A stretch of 64,000 nt of DNA from Curtobacterium sp. MCSS17_008 (GCF_003234185.1 NZ_QKSM01000005.1:185266-249265), one strand, 5' to 3'; positions 8,202-17,688 are shown, counted from the stretch's first letter. Numbers and translations are program-made. Notes: generated by a model not told the origin, from the sequence alone.

Positions 8202-10049
8202 ATGTGTGGAATCGTGGGCTACGTCGGCAGCAAGAGCAGCCAGGAGGTCCTCCTCGGTGGTCTCCGTCGTCTCGAGTACCGCGGCTACGACTCGGCGGGC
8301 ATCGCCGTCGTCGACCGCCCCGGTGACCTCGTCTCCGCCAAGAAGGCGGGCAAGCTCCAGGCCCTCGTCGACGAGCTCGAGTCGCACCCCGTCGCCGACG
8401 GTGCCACCGGCATCGGGCACACCCGCTGGGCGACGCACGGTGGCCCGACCGACGGCAACGCGCACCCGCACCTGGCCGACGGCGGCAAGCTCGCCCTCAT
8501 CCACAACGGCATCATCGAGAACTTCTCCGAGCTGAAGCAGGAGCTGCTCGCCGAGGGCGTCGAGTTCGCCAGCGAGACCGACTCCGAGGTGGCCGCGCAC
8601 CTGGTCGGCCGGGCCTTCCGCGAGACCGGCGACCTGACCGCCGCCATGCAGCAGGTCGTGCAGCGGCTCGAGGGTGCGTTCACGCTCCTCGTCGTGCACG
8701 CCGACCAGCCGGGCGTCGTCGTCGGTGCCCGACGGAACTCCCCGCTCGTCGTCGGTCTCGGTGACGGCGAGAACTTCATGGGCTCCGACGTGGCCGCGTT
8801 CGTCGCGTACACGCAGCGTGCCCTCGCCATCGGGCAGGACGAGATCGCCACGATCCGCCCCGACGGCGTCGACGTCGTCCACTTCGACGGCACCCCGGCC
8901 GAGCCGACCGAGTTCGAGGTCAACTGGGACGCCTCGGCCGCCGACAAGGGCGGCTGGTCCTCATTCATGGCGAAGGAGATCAGCGAGGAGCCCGAGGCCG
9001 TCGCCAAGACGATCCTCGGCCGCGTGCACGACGGCGCGGTCACGCTCACGGACCTCGACCCGATCGCGGACCGGCTGCAGCAGGTCGACCGGGTCATCGT
9101 CATCGCCTGCGGCACCGCGGCCTACGCCGGCATCCTCGGCAAGTACGCCATCGAGCAGTGGGCCCGGATCCCGGTCGAGGTCGAGCTCGCCCACGAGTTC
9201 CGCTACCGCGACCCCGTGCTCGACGGCCGCACCCTCGTCGTGTCGATCAGTCAGTCCGGCGAGACCATGGACACCCTCATGGCGGTCAAGTACGCCCGCG
9301 AACAGGGCGCGCAGGTGCTCTCGATCTGCAACACGCAGGGCGCCACGATCCCGCGTGAGTCCGACGCCGTGATCTACACGCACGCCGGTCCCGAGGTCGC
9401 CGTCGCGTCGACGAAGGCGTTCATCGCGCAGGGTGTCGCCCTGTACCTGCTCGGGCTCCACCTCGCGACGCTGAAGGGCACGCTGACGTCGGAGCAGATC
9501 GCCGAGCAGGTCGCCGAGCTCGAGGGCCTCGCCCCGAAGCTCCAGCAGACCATCGACGACGCGTCCGGCATCAAGGACCTGGCGCGCTGGATGGCGGACA
9601 CCCGGAGCGTGCTGTTCCTCGGCCGCCACGTCGGGTACCCGATCGCGCTCGAGGGTGCGCTCAAGCTCAAGGAGCTCGCGTACATCCACGCCGAGGGCTT
9701 CGCCGCCGGTGAGCTCAAGCACGGTCCGATCGCCCTGATCGAGCCGGGCCAGATCGTCTTCGTCATCGTCCCGTCGCCGCGCGACCAGCGCTCGCTGCAC
9801 CCGAAGGTCGTCTCGAACATCCAGGAGATCCGCGCGCGCGGGGCACGGGTCATCGCGATCGCGGAAGAGGGCGACGCCGCGGTGCTGCCCTTCGCGGACG
9901 AGGTCCTGCGCATCCCGCTGGCGACCCCGCTGTTCGAGCCGCTGCTGGCCGTCGCGCCGCTGCACATGTTCGGCATGGAGCTCGCGGCGGCCAAGGGTCT
10001 CGACGTCGACCAGCCGCGCAACCTCGCGAAGTCGGTCACCGTCGAGTAG
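8202..10049 (+). CDS. glmS: Glutamine-fructose-6-phosphate aminotransferase
   Basis: A 615-residue enzyme making glucosamine-6-phosphate from fructose-6-phosphate and glutamine, the entry to amino-sugar and wall synthesis. The start MCGIVGYVG places the N-terminal nucleophile Cys directly after Met, as the family requires; the 123 upstream open codons are rejected. The glutaminase domain (~1-240) carries RWATHG and HNGIIENF. Two SIS domains (~295-605) bind the sugar, with CGTAAYAG, SISQSGETMDT and the C-terminal KSVTVE. A TAGGAT box 7 bases before the ATG indicates a leaderless message. acpS follows after 6 bases, starting a run of linked genes. Confidence 0.97.
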   Translation: MCGIVGYVGSKSSQEVLLGGLRRLEYRGYDSAGIAVVDRPGDLVSAKKAGKLQALVDELESHPVADGATGIGHTRWATHGGPTDGNAHPHLADGGKLALIHNGIIENFSELKQELLAEGVEFASETDSEVAAHLVGRAFRETGDLTAAMQQVVQRLEGAFTLLVVHADQPGVVVGARRNSPLVVGLGDGENFMGSDVAAFVAYTQRALAIGQDEIATIRPDGVDVVHFDGTPAEPTEFEVNWDASAADKGGWSSFMAKEISEEPEAVAKTILGRVHDGAVTLTDLDPIADRLQQVDRVIVIACGTAAYAGILGKYAIEQWARIPVEVELAHEFRYRDPVLDGRTLVVSISQSGETMDTLMAVKYAREQGAQVLSICNTQGATIPRESDAVIYTHAGPEVAVASTKAFIAQGVALYLLGLHLATLKGTLTSEQIAEQVAELEGLAPKLQQTIDDASGIKDLARWMADTRSVLFLGRHVGYPIALEGALKLKELAYIHAEGFAAGELKHGPIALIEPGQIVFVIVPSPRDQRSLHPKVVSNIQEIRARGARVIAIAEEGDAAVLPFADEVLRIPLATPLFEPLLAVAPLHMFGMELAAAKGLDVDQPRNLAKSVTVE

Positions 10050-10055
10050 TCGGTC

Positions 10056-10430
10056 GTGATCATCGGCATCGGGGTCGACGTCGTCGACACGGAGCGGTTC
10101 CGGGGTGTGCTCGAGCGCACCCCGGCGCTCCGGGCGCGGCTGTTCACCCCCGCCGAACAGCTGCGGGACGGTGAGCCGCGGCCGGTGTCGTCGCTCGCGG
10201 CCCGGTTCGCGGCGAAGGAAGCCCTCATCAAGGCGTTCGGCTCGAGCGCCGGGTTGAGCTGGCAGGAGCTCGAGGTCGTCGCGGACGACCAGCGGAACCC
10301 GTCGCTCACCCTGCACGAGGGTGCCCGTCGTGTGGCCGCGGACCGCGGTGTGACGAACGTCCACCTGTCGCTGTCGCACGACGGCGGGATCGCGACGGCG
10401 TTCGTCGTCATCGAAGGGAAGCAATCGTGA
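10056..10430 (+). CDS. acpS: Holo-[acyl-carrier-protein] synthase
   Basis: A 124-residue enzyme that transfers 4'-phosphopantetheine from CoA to acyl carrier protein. The Mg-binding GIGVDVVDTERF opens the protein, and FAAKEALIKAFG with its catalytic Glu and Lys follows; both are diagnostic. Length matches the family. The start is GTG, 6 bases after glmS. The stop overlaps the next gene's GTG by 4 bases, so the genes are translationally coupled. CoA is provided by the pathway that coaA, just upstream, begins. Confidence 0.95.
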   Translation: MIIGIGVDVVDTERFRGVLERTPALRARLFTPAEQLRDGEPRPVSSLAARFAAKEALIKAFGSSAGLSWQELEVVADDQRNPSLTLHEGARRVAADRGVTNVHLSLSHDGGIATAFVVIEGKQS

Positions 10431-11530
10431 GTGCGTTCACCGGGATCACCGTGGACCGCGAAGCGTTGATCGCCAACTACGCAGCCGTGTCGGAGCGGGT
10501 GTCGCCCGCCGGGGTCATCGCGGTCGTCAAGGCGAACGCGTACGGGCACGGAGCCGCCGACGCCGCGCGGGCGTTCGTCGACGCCGGGGCGGAGTGGCTC
10601 GGGGCCGCCGACGTGGACGAGGGGATCGCGCTCCGCCGGTCGGGCATCGACGAGGGCGTCCGGATCCTCGCGTGGTTGCACGCCCCGGACGAGGACTTCC
10701 GTCGCGCCGCGCAGTACGACATCACTCCGGCGGTCTCGAGCGTGTCCCAGCTGGCCGCGGCCGCCGACTCCGAGGTCCCTGCCGTGCACGTCTGCGTCGA
10801 CACCGGCCTGAGCCGGAACGGCGCCGTCGAGTCCGAGTGGGCCGAGCTCTTCGAGACGGCCGGACGCATCGTCCGCGCGGGTGGTCGCACCCGCGTCGAG
10901 GGGCTCATGTCGCACCTGTCGAACGCCTCGCGCGCCGACGACCTCGACCAGGACGCCGCGCTGCAGCGGGCACTCGACGGCCTGGCCGCGCAGGGCATCG
11001 TGCCGGACGTCGTGCACCTCGCCGCGAGTGCCGCGAGCATCGCCGTGCCGGAGACCCGTCACGACGCCGCCCGGGTCGGCCTGGCTCTGTACGGGCTCAG
11101 CCCGTTCGCCGACCGCACATCGGCCGACCTCGGGCTGCGGCCCGCGATGCGGGTCACGGCCGCGGTGCTCCGGACCGTCCGCGTGGCCGCGGGCGAGGGC
11201 GTGAGCTACGGCTACACCTGGCGTGCCGAGACGGACACACGCCTCGCGGTGATCGGGCTCGGGTACGCCGACGGCTTCGACCGCGACTTCGGCAACCGGG
11301 TCTCGGTGCGGATCGGCGACCGGCTGTTCCCGGTCGTGGGACGGGTGGCGATGAACGCCATGCACATCGACATCGGCGACGCGGACGTCCACGTGGGCGA
11401 CGAGGTCGTGCTCTGGGGCGACCCGGCGGACGGCGACCCCGCGGTCGAGGACTGGGCGGCCGCCATCGGCACCATCAACTACGAGGTGGTCGCCAGGGTC
11501 GGCCGCAGCGTGGAACGGAGGACGACGTGA
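10427..11530 (+). CDS. alr: Alanine racemase, first of two tandem copies
   Basis: A 367-residue fold-type III PLP enzyme, expected to make D-alanine for peptidoglycan. The PLP lysine lies in VVKANAYGHG (~residue 37), the other-subunit catalytic Tyr in GEGVSYGYTW, the PLP-nitrogen Arg in ARVGLALYG, and the C-terminal TINYEV keeps the phosphate-binding Tyr. Odd points: the usual GRVxMDQ motif reads GRVAMNAM (the Asp is lost), and the carbamylated-Lys position (LKVDTG) is Cys. It overlaps acpS and the second racemase by 4 bases each. D-alanine racemization is the default call; this copy looks the more altered around MDQ. Confidence 0.85.
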   Translation: MSAFTGITVDREALIANYAAVSERVSPAGVIAVVKANAYGHGAADAARAFVDAGAEWLGAADVDEGIALRRSGIDEGVRILAWLHAPDEDFRRAAQYDITPAVSSVSQLAAAADSEVPAVHVCVDTGLSRNGAVESEWAELFETAGRIVRAGGRTRVEGLMSHLSNASRADDLDQDAALQRALDGLAAQGIVPDVVHLAASAASIAVPETRHDAARVGLALYGLSPFADRTSADLGLRPAMRVTAAVLRTVRVAAGEGVSYGYTWRAETDTRLAVIGLGYADGFDRDFGNRVSVRIGDRLFPVVGRVAMNAMHIDIGDADVHVGDEVVLWGDPADGDPAVEDWAAAIGTINYEVVARVGRSVERRTT

Positions 11531-12687
11531 ACGCGCCGCTGCGCCGGGCCCGGATCGACCTCGACGCCTACCGGTCGAACCTCGACCTCGTGCGCGAGTG
11601 GATGGAGCCGGTCGAGGTCATGGCGATCATGAAGGCCGACGCCTACGGTCACGGCCTCGAGCCGATCGCCCTCGCTGCCGTCGACGCCGGCGTGCGGTGG
11701 ATCGGCGTGCTGACGGTGCCGGCGGCCCTGCGCCTCCGGTCGATCGGGGTCGGCGAGGACGTCCACCTGTTCACCTGGCAGCACGACCCGGCGCTCGACT
11801 TCCGCGACGCGATCGACTCGGCGGTCGACCTCGGTGTCTCGAACCTGGCCGAGCTGCAGCGGGTCATCGACGCGGTCGACCAGCGCCCCGCACGGGTGCA
11901 CCTCGGCGTCGACTCCGGGCTGCACCGTGACGGCGCGACCGCCGACGCCTGGCCGGAGTTGGTGTCGCTCGCGCTGGACGCGCAGCGCGCCGGTCGCATC
12001 GAGGTCGTCGCCGCGTACACGCACCTCGCCGAGTCCTCCGACGACGACGACAGTGCCGCGGTGGCCGTCTTCGACCGCGCCGTCGAGACCGCGGAGGACC
12101 TCGGGCTGGACCTGCCGATGGAGCACGTCGCCGCGTCCCTCGCCGGGCTCGAGCGCAAGGAGTTCCGCAAGGACATGGTCCGGATGGGCGCGAACCTGTT
12201 CGGCATCCCCGGTGCGGACGGGGTGTCCGCCGCCGACCTCGGGCTCGAACCGGTGATGACGTTGACGGCCTCGGTCGCGAAGACGAAGCGCGTGCCGGTC
12301 GACACCGGCGTCTCCTACGACTACACGTACCGCACGGCCTCGGAGACGACGCTCGCGCTCGTGCCCGTCGGGTACGCCGACGGGGTGCCGCGCCTGGCGC
12401 AGGGCCGGATCGAGGTGACGATCGCGGGCAAGCGGTACCCGATCGCCGGCCGTGTCGCGATGGACCAGTTCCTGGTCGACGTCGGCGACGACGAGGTGCG
12501 CGTGGGTGACCCGGTCGTGCTGTTCGGCACGGGGGAGCACGGCGAGATGACCGTCCTCGAGTGGGGCGAGGCGCTCGGCACCATCGGTGAGGAGATCACC
12601 TGCCGCATCGGCGCCCGTGTCCCGCGTGAGGTCGTCGGGTACGAGGTCGAGGGTCGCGTCGGCGCCTACCTGCGGGAGCAGCCGTGA
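11527..12687 (+). CDS. alr: Alanine racemase, second of two tandem copies
   Basis: A 386-residue alanine racemase fold. The PLP lysine sits in IMKADAYGHG, the catalytic Tyr in GVSYDYTY, and GRVAMDQ is intact. In contrast to the first copy, the C-terminal TINYE motif reads TIGEEI, so the phosphate-binding Tyr (Tyr354 in the Bacillus stearothermophilus enzyme) is missing. The carbamyl-Lys position is Gly. The GTG at 11527 overlaps the upstream stop by 4 bases; a long open frame running back to 10594 is an overlap artefact. tsaE overlaps the 3' end by 4 bases. Together the tandem genes may supply one pathway or form a mixed dimer (see findings). Confidence 0.85.
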   Translation: MNAPLRRARIDLDAYRSNLDLVREWMEPVEVMAIMKADAYGHGLEPIALAAVDAGVRWIGVLTVPAALRLRSIGVGEDVHLFTWQHDPALDFRDAIDSAVDLGVSNLAELQRVIDAVDQRPARVHLGVDSGLHRDGATADAWPELVSLALDAQRAGRIEVVAAYTHLAESSDDDDSAAVAVFDRAVETAEDLGLDLPMEHVAASLAGLERKEFRKDMVRMGANLFGIPGADGVSAADLGLEPVMTLTASVAKTKRVPVDTGVSYDYTYRTASETTLALVPVGYADGVPRLAQGRIEVTIAGKRYPIAGRVAMDQFLVDVGDDEVRVGDPVVLFGTGEHGEMTVLEWGEALGTIGEEITCRIGARVPREVVGYEVEGRVGAYLREQP

Positions 12688-13196
12688 CCGACGCCCGCGT
12701 GCTGCTCGACACGACGGTGGCGACGACCGACGAGATGGGCGCGCTGGGCGCCCGGCTCGCGCGGGTCCTGCGGGCAGGCGACCTCGTCGTGCTGACCGGT
12801 CCGCTCGGCGCCGGCAAGACGACGCTGACCCGTGGCCTCGGCGCCGCGCTCGGTGCACGCGGGCAGGTGTCGAGCCCGACGTTCGTGCTCGCCCGGACCC
12901 ACCCGACGACGACGGGGCCGGACCTCGTGCACGTGGACGCGTACCGGTTGACCGACCCGGTGGAGCTCGACGACCTCGACCTCGACTGGGACGCCGCGAT
13001 CGTGGTGGTCGAGTGGGGCCGGGGCTTCGTCGACGGCATCTCCGACGAGGTGCTCGACGTCGAGATCGTCCGCGCGACGGGAGCGGACGCGTCCGACGTC
13101 GACGACGCAGACCTCGACCCGGACGACGTGCCGGACGAGCCCCGACGGGTGATCGTCACGGCGACCGGGCCGCGCTGGGCAGACACCGCGCTCTGA
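12684..13196 (+). CDS. tsaE: tRNA t6A synthesis ATPase TsaE
   Basis: A 170-residue P-loop protein with Walker A GPLGAGKTT (~residues 40-48), SSPTFVL, HVDAYRL and VVEWG, the hallmarks of TsaE. It works with TsaB and TsaD to place threonylcarbamoyl on A37 of ANN-reading tRNAs. Residues ~131-147 form an Asp-rich insertion not needed for the fold. The GTG overlaps the upstream racemase by 4 bases, so it is coupled to it; tsaB follows after 43 bases with its own promoter. Confidence 0.94.
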   Translation: MTDARVLLDTTVATTDEMGALGARLARVLRAGDLVVLTGPLGAGKTTLTRGLGAALGARGQVSSPTFVLARTHPTTTGPDLVHVDAYRLTDPVELDDLDLDWDAAIVVVEWGRGFVDGISDEVLDVEIVRATGADASDVDDADLDPDDVPDEPRRVIVTATGPRWADTAL

Positions 13197-13227
13197 CGGC
13201 GAGGCCGACCGGCACGGCGATCGCGCC

Positions 13228-13233
13228 TACGAT
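13228..13233 (+). promoter_or_regulatory. -10 box of tsaB (leaderless type)
   Basis: TACGAT is followed by a 6-base gap and the GTG at 13240. Confidence 0.6.
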
Positions 13234-13239
13234 GGACGC

Positions 13240-13863
13240 GTGCTCCTCGCGATCGACACGTCCGCCGGTACCTCGGTCGCCGTCGTCGACCCGGCCACCG
13301 GACACGCCCTCGCCGAGCGCAGCACCGACGACTCCCGTCGCCACGCCGAGGTGGTCGGCCCGTTCCTCGCCGAGGTCCTCGCCGAGGCCGGCATCACGGG
13401 CGCCGGTGTCACCGGCGTGGTCGCAGGCATGGGCCCCGGCCCCTTCACCGGTCTGCGCGTCGGCATCGCCGCCGCGCGCACCTTCGCCGCGGCCCGCGAC
13501 GTGCCCTTCCTGCCCCTCGTCAGCCACGACGCCATCGCGGCGGACCTGCCGCAGCGCCCCGTCGTCGTCCTGACGGACGCCCGCCGTCGCGAGGTCTACT
13601 GGAGCGCGTACGACGAGACCGGAGCGCGGGTGGCGGGTCCGGGACTCGCGAAGCCGGCCGACGTGGACGAGGCGATCCGCGCCTCCCGTCCGCACGCGGC
13701 GACCTGGGAGCGCGTGACGGTCGCGACCGTGCCGGCCGGGAGGCTCGGGGCGCTCGCCGCTGACCGGCTCGCCTCCGACGCACCCTTCGCCGACGACACC
13801 CCGCTCTACCTGCGCGACCCCGACGTGACGATGCCGGGGGCCCCGAAGCGGGTCGTCCGGTGA
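13240..13863 (+). CDS. tsaB: tRNA t6A synthesis protein TsaB
   Basis: A 207-residue inactive paralogue of TsaD and its partner in the t6A complex. It begins LLAIDTSAGTSVAVVD, the ASKHA-fold phosphate loop, and has GMGPGPFTGLRVG near residue 65 and VVLTDARRREVYW in the middle, all characteristic. The GTG start is supported by the TACGAT box 6 bases upstream. The stop overlaps rimI by 4 bases. The neighbours tsaE, rimI and tsaD make up the usual actinobacterial t6A cluster. Confidence 0.94.
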   Translation: MLLAIDTSAGTSVAVVDPATGHALAERSTDDSRRHAEVVGPFLAEVLAEAGITGAGVTGVVAGMGPGPFTGLRVGIAAARTFAAARDVPFLPLVSHDAIAADLPQRPVVVLTDARRREVYWSAYDETGARVAGPGLAKPADVDEAIRASRPHAATWERVTVATVPAGRLGALAADRLASDAPFADDTPLYLRDPDVTMPGAPKRVVR

Positions 13864-14402
13864 GCGGCCTGCCCGAAGGCCTGCGGCTGCGGCGAGCGGT
13901 GCCGCAGGACCTCGACGACATCATGTGGCTCGAGCACGTGTCCTTCCCGACCGACGCGTGGTCGGCGTCGCAGATGGCGGGGGAGCTGTACTCGCCGCAC
14001 GGGTACTACGTCGTCGTGGAGACGACGGACGACGGTGCGCCGGCGGTCGTGGGCTACGCCGGGTTGTCCTCGCTCGCCGGCAACCCGGTCGCCGACGTGC
14101 AGACCATCGCCGTCGCCGCCGACCAGCGGGGCAGGGGACTCGGGAAGGTACTCTTCACGGAGCTCCTCGACGAGGCCCGTCGTCGTGGCGTGCACGAGGT
14201 GTTCCTCGAGGTCCGCGCCGACAACCCCGTCGCGCAGGCGATGTACACGGCGGCCGGGTTCGAACGCATCGCCGTGCGGCCCCGCTACTACCAGCCCGAC
14301 GGCGTCGACGCGTGGGTGATGCGGGCGGAGCTCCCCGTCACGCCCGGTGCGTCCACCGGTGTCGGCCCCATCGGACAGGAGACCCTCGGTGAGCGCGACT
14401 GA
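13860..14402 (+). CDS. rimI: Ribosomal protein S18-alanine N-acetyltransferase
   Basis: A 180-residue GNAT enzyme. The acetyl-CoA loop QRGRGLGK lies near residue 97, preceded by VQTIAV, and [14 protein letters not shown] with RPRYY closes the domain, as in RimI. RimI acetylates the N-terminal alanine of S18 and is commonly found between tsaB and tsaD, as here. About 25 C-terminal residues after the fold are low complexity. The gene overlaps tsaB by 4 bases and tsaD by 14, so all three are probably translated from one message. Confidence 0.9.
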   Translation: MSGLPEGLRLRRAVPQDLDDIMWLEHVSFPTDAWSASQMAGELYSPHGYYVVVETTDDGAPAVVGYAGLSSLAGNPVADVQTIAVAADQRGRGLGKVLFTELLDEARRRGVHEVFLEVRADNPVAQAMYTAAGFERIAVRPRYYQPDGVDAWVMRAELPVTPGASTGVGPIGQETLGERD

Positions 14403-15444
14403 ACCCCTGGTGCTCGGGATCGAGACGAGCTGCGACGAGACTGGCGTCGGCATCGTCCGCGGGACGACCCTGCTCGCCAACGTGATCGCGTCGAGCATGG
14501 ACGAGCACGCCCGCTACGGCGGCGTCGTGCCCGAGGTCGCCGCGCGCGCGCACCTCGAGGCGATGGCCCCGACCCTGCACGAGGCCCTCGACCGCGCCGG
14601 CGTGACCCTCGACGAACTCGACGCGGTCGCCGTGACCGCCGGCCCCGGGCTCGCGGGCGCGCTCATGGTCGGTGTCGGCGCGGCGAAGGCGCTGGCGGTC
14701 GCGACGGGCAAGCCCCTGTACGGCGTCAACCACCTGGTCGGACACGTCGGTGCTGACGTCCTGCGCGCCGACGGCAGCGCCATCGAACTGCCGACCGTGG
14801 CGCTGCTCGTGTCCGGTGGGCACACGTCGCTGCTGCTCGTGCGCGACCTGGTCGGCGACGTCGAGCTGCTCGGCGAGACCATCGACGACGCCGCGGGCGA
14901 GGCGTTCGACAAGGTCGCGCGGCTCCTCGGCCTGCCGTACCCGGGCGGGCCGCAGATCGACCGTGCCGCCGCGGACGGCGACCCGACGGCCATCCGGTTC
15001 CCCCGGGGGCTGACGCTGCCGAAGGACATGGCGCAGCACCGCTACGACTTCTCGTTCTCGGGGTTGAAGACCGCCGTCGCACGGTGGGTGGAGAAGTGCC
15101 GGGACGAGGGCCGCGAGGTCCCGGTCGCCGACGTGGCCGCGTCGTTCCGTGAGGCCGTGGTCGACGTGCTGCTCACGAAGGCGCTCGCCGCGTGCCGCGA
15201 CACCGGCGTCGACCGGCTGCTGCTCGGCGGCGGGGTCGTCGCGAACGCGCGGCTCCGGGCGGTCGCCGAGGAGCGCTGCGCCGCCGCCGGGGTGGCGCTG
15301 CGGATCCCGCCGTTCGACCTCTGCACCGACAACGGCGCGATGATCGCGGCCGTCGGAGCGCGCCTGGTCGCCGAGGGGCACGCGCCGAGTGACCTCGGCA
15401 TCGCCGCCGACTCCACCCTGCCAGTGACGACCGTCCAGGTCTGA
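14389..15444 (+). CDS. tsaD: tRNA t6A transferase TsaD
   Basis: A 351-residue catalytic subunit that transfers the threonylcarbamoyl group to tRNA A37. It begins with [12 protein letters not shown] (~8). The metal site GVNHLVGHV has the paired His, and [12 protein letters not shown] and the C-terminal CTDNGAMIA complete the family signature. The GTG at 14389 was chosen over an earlier in-frame start because AGGAG lies 8 bases upstream and the N-terminus then matches the family. It overlaps rimI by 14 bases. Confidence 0.95.
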   Translation: MSATEPLVLGIETSCDETGVGIVRGTTLLANVIASSMDEHARYGGVVPEVAARAHLEAMAPTLHEALDRAGVTLDELDAVAVTAGPGLAGALMVGVGAAKALAVATGKPLYGVNHLVGHVGADVLRADGSAIELPTVALLVSGGHTSLLLVRDLVGDVELLGETIDDAAGEAFDKVARLLGLPYPGGPQIDRAAADGDPTAIRFPRGLTLPKDMAQHRYDFSFSGLKTAVARWVEKCRDEGREVPVADVAASFREAVVDVLLTKALAACRDTGVDRLLLGGGVVANARLRAVAEERCAAAGVALRIPPFDLCTDNGAMIAAVGARLVAEGHAPSDLGIAADSTLPVTTVQV

Positions 15445-15458
15445 CCAGCGGGCCCGCA

Positions 15459-15498
15459 GCCGTCCGCGCCGGTCCGGAGCCGTCCGAACCGGTCCGGA
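15459..15498. repeat. 20-bp tandem duplication
   Basis: Two adjacent 20-bp units (15459-15478 and 15479-15498), differing at two positions and each ending GGTCCGGA, lie between tsaD and the next gene. Confidence 0.7.
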
Positions 15499-15558
15499 GT
15501 CCTTGTGGGAGGATGCTCGGGAGGCACCGACCGACCATGGTGCCGAGAGGGGTGGACG

Positions 15559-16338
15559 GTGTCCGATCAGAACCAGTGGCCGAAGCCGGGCGAGTCGAAC
15601 GGCTCGACCAACGGACAGCAGCACGACGGGCGGTCCGGCGCCCAGCAGCCTCCGCAGTCGGCCCCGTCGAGCGGTGCGCAGGACCCCTGGTCGCGGTCCG
15701 GTCAGGGCACCTCGGCGCAGGGCGTCGGGAGCGCCCCGTACGGTCAGCCGTCGCAGGGCAACCCGTACGGACAGCAGGCCCAGGGCAACCCGTACGGACA
15801 GTCGCAGTCGGGCCAGCAGGGCAACCCGTACGGACAGTCGCAGCCGGGCCAGCAGGGCAACCCGTACGGACAGTCGCAGCCGGGCCAGCAGGGCAACCCG
15901 TACGGACAGTCGCAGCCGGGCCAGCAGGGCAACCCGTACGCCGCCAGCGGCCCCCAGCACAACCCGTACGCCCCACAGCAGGGCGGCAACCCCTACGCCG
16001 CGCCGTACGCCACGGGCGGCTACCAGCCCTACGCGCAGCGGCCGAAGACGAACACCCTCGCGATCCTGTCGATCGTGTTCGCGTACGCCGGCATCATCAT
16101 CTGGCCCGTCGTCATCCTGACGAGCCCGGCCGGGGCGATCATGGGCCACATCGCCCTCGGCAAGATCAAGCAGACCGGAGAGGGCGGTCGGGGCCTCGCC
16201 CTCGCCGGCATCATCGGCGGCTGGGTGCTCACGGGGCTCTACGTCCTGTTCGCGATCCTCTTCATCGCCCTCATCGCCAGCACCGGTGGCGGCTACTCCG
16301 ACCCGTACGACTACGACCCGAGCGCCTTCGTCGGCTGA
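15559..16338 (+). CDS. DUF4190 membrane protein with NPYGQ repeats
   Basis: A 259-residue protein in two parts. The first ~155 residues are disordered, Gln/Gly/Pro/Ser-rich, with a 12-residue NPYGQSQPGQQG unit repeated about four times. The rest holds two hydrophobic helices around PAGAIMGHIALGKIKQTGEGGRGLALAGIIGG, the DUF4190 signature. Function is not known; the family sits in the membrane with a cytoplasmic Pro/Tyr-rich tail in many actinobacteria. The GTG at 15559 follows GAGAGGGGTGG. A strong terminator follows the stop. Confidence 0.85.
   Translation: MSDQNQWPKPGESNGSTNGQQHDGRSGAQQPPQSAPSSGAQDPWSRSGQGTSAQGVGSAPYGQPSQGNPYGQQAQGNPYGQSQSGQQGNPYGQSQPGQQGNPYGQSQPGQQGNPYGQSQPGQQGNPYAASGPQHNPYAPQQGGNPYAAPYATGGYQPYAQRPKTNTLAILSIVFAYAGIIIWPVVILTSPAGAIMGHIALGKIKQTGEGGRGLALAGIIGGWVLTGLYVLFAILFIALIASTGGGYSDPYDYDPSAFVG
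15781..15940 (+). repeat. 36-bp tandem repeat inside the DUF4190 gene
   Basis: Four nearly identical 36-bp units (starting at 15781, 15817, 15853 and 15889) plus a partial fifth encode the NPYGQ repeats. Units 2-4 look identical, which suggests recent slippage or gene conversion and a length-variable locus. Confidence 0.9.
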
Positions 16339-16350
16339 GCGCTCCCGGCC

Positions 16351-16391
16351 AACGACAGGACCCCGCGAGATGCTCGCGGGGTCCTGTCGTT
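16351..16391. terminator. Bidirectional terminator, DUF4190 / methyltransferase
   Basis: A perfect 19-bp stem (16351-16369 / 16373-16391) with a 3-base loop lies between two convergent genes. Confidence 0.85.
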
Positions 16392-16446
16392 CCCCGGGAG
16401 TACCCGGGGTTGCTCGGGAGTGCGCGCGACGCCCTGCGCCGGGGCG

Positions 16447-17649
16447 CTACCCGGCCACGTCGGTGAGCCGCTCGCACAGGACCGCGGTGTGCCGCCCCTC
16501 CAGGCGGGTGAGCACGAGCGTGACCGACCGCCGCCCCCGCAACCGCAGCCGCTTCCGGAACTGCGCCGGGTCGACGTCGACGCCGCGCTTCTTGATCTCC
16601 ACCGTGCCGACGTCCTCCGCCGCCAGGCGCGCCGCGAGTTGCTTCACGTCGAGCGGCATCGTGTCGAGCACGCGGAACCCCTGCGCGAACGGCGTCGACA
16701 CCGCGCGGTCGGAGGTGACGTACGCGATCCCGTCGGAGAGCATCCGACCGTCGATCGACCGGGCCAGGTCGCCGATGAGCCGGGCGCGGATCACGGCCCC
16801 GTCCGGCTCGTACAGGTACGAGCCGACCGGCCCGACCTCGACGTCCTCGGCGTCGGCCGCCCCGGTCAGCTCGGCGATCCCGTGTGCGCCGATGACGGTC
16901 GCCGCACGGCGGACCCCGTCACGGGCGAGCGGGCCGGACCAGAGGACGAGCTCGACGACCTCGCGGTCGACGGACACCCACTGGGCCTCGAGGGTGTCGG
17001 GGATGAGGTCACGGTCGATGCCGGGCCCGAGCTTCACGCCCGTCGGGGTCGTTGTCGCCGCTGCGAACACGGTGTCGAGCGACGGTGACCAGTCGTCCGG
17101 GTCGGCCAGGCGCTTCGTGTTCGCGTGTCCCGCCGTGCGTCGTGCGGGGTCCATCCACACGCCGTCGACGCGGGACAGGTCGAACGTCGCCGCGTCGCCG
17201 AGCTCCACGCGCGCGTTCGGCCAGAGGGCGAGGTTGTGGGTCGCGACGGCCGCGGTCACCTCGTCGCGGTCGACGGCGGTCACGTCGAGGTCGAGCGCCG
17301 CCATGGCCATCGCGTCGCCGCCGATGCCGCAGCCGAGGTCGGCGACCCGTCGGATCCCCGCCGCGGCGAACCGGCCGGCGTGCTGCGCGGCGACCTGCAG
17401 CCGGGTGGCCTGCTCGAGCCCGGCCTCGGTGAAGAGCATCCGTGCGGCGAAGTCCCCGAACTTCCCTCTCGCCTTCTGCCGGAGCTTCGCCTGCGTCAGG
17501 ACGGCGGCCACGAGCCCGGGATCGTGCCCCTCGCCGCGCAGCCGCGAGACGACCCGGACGATCTCGCCCCCGTCCGAGACGCCGGGGGTACGGTCGAGCA
17601 GGGCCATCCCCTCGGGGGTCAGCAACTGGGCGAGGTCGGCGGCTTCCAC
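16447..17649 (-). CDS. SAM-dependent methyltransferase, THUMP-like type
   Basis: A 400-residue protein. A helical N-terminal part (~1-90) carries a [11 protein letters not shown] segment. The Rossmann methyltransferase core has motif [17 protein letters not shown] (~103), VTAVDRD, and a MDPARR motif IV. The C-terminal ~120 residues resemble the THUMP-like domain found in this actinobacterial family and include [18 protein letters not shown]. The substrate is not known; RNA is likely from the domain. The start is uncertain: the GTG at 17649 is preceded by GAGGAT, readable as a weak ribosome site or a -10 box, and a longer upstream frame is rejected. It is divergent from groES. Confidence 0.8.
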   Translation of the reverse strand: MEAADLAQLLTPEGMALLDRTPGVSDGGEIVRVVSRLRGEGHDPGLVAAVLTQAKLRQKARGKFGDFAARMLFTEAGLEQATRLQVAAQHAGRFAAAGIRRVADLGCGIGGDAMAMAALDLDVTAVDRDEVTAAVATHNLALWPNARVELGDAATFDLSRVDGVWMDPARRTAGHANTKRLADPDDWSPSLDTVFAAATTTPTGVKLGPGIDRDLIPDTLEAQWVSVDREVVELVLWSGPLARDGVRRAATVIGAHGIAELTGAADAEDVEVGPVGSYLYEPDGAVIRARLIGDLARSIDGRMLSDGIAYVTSDRAVSTPFAQGFRVLDTMPLDVKQLAARLAAEDVGTVEIKKRGVDVDPAQFRKRLRLRGRRSVTLVLTRLEGRHTAVLCERLTDVAG

Positions 17650-17688
17650 CCGACGATCCTCCCAGGTCGCCGAGGAGCCCGACACGTG

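Noticed and set aside
14256..14270. GGTTCGAAC-like T-loop sequence suggesting a tRNA
   Set aside because: It lies inside rimI coding sequence, with no acceptor stem or anticodon arm around it.
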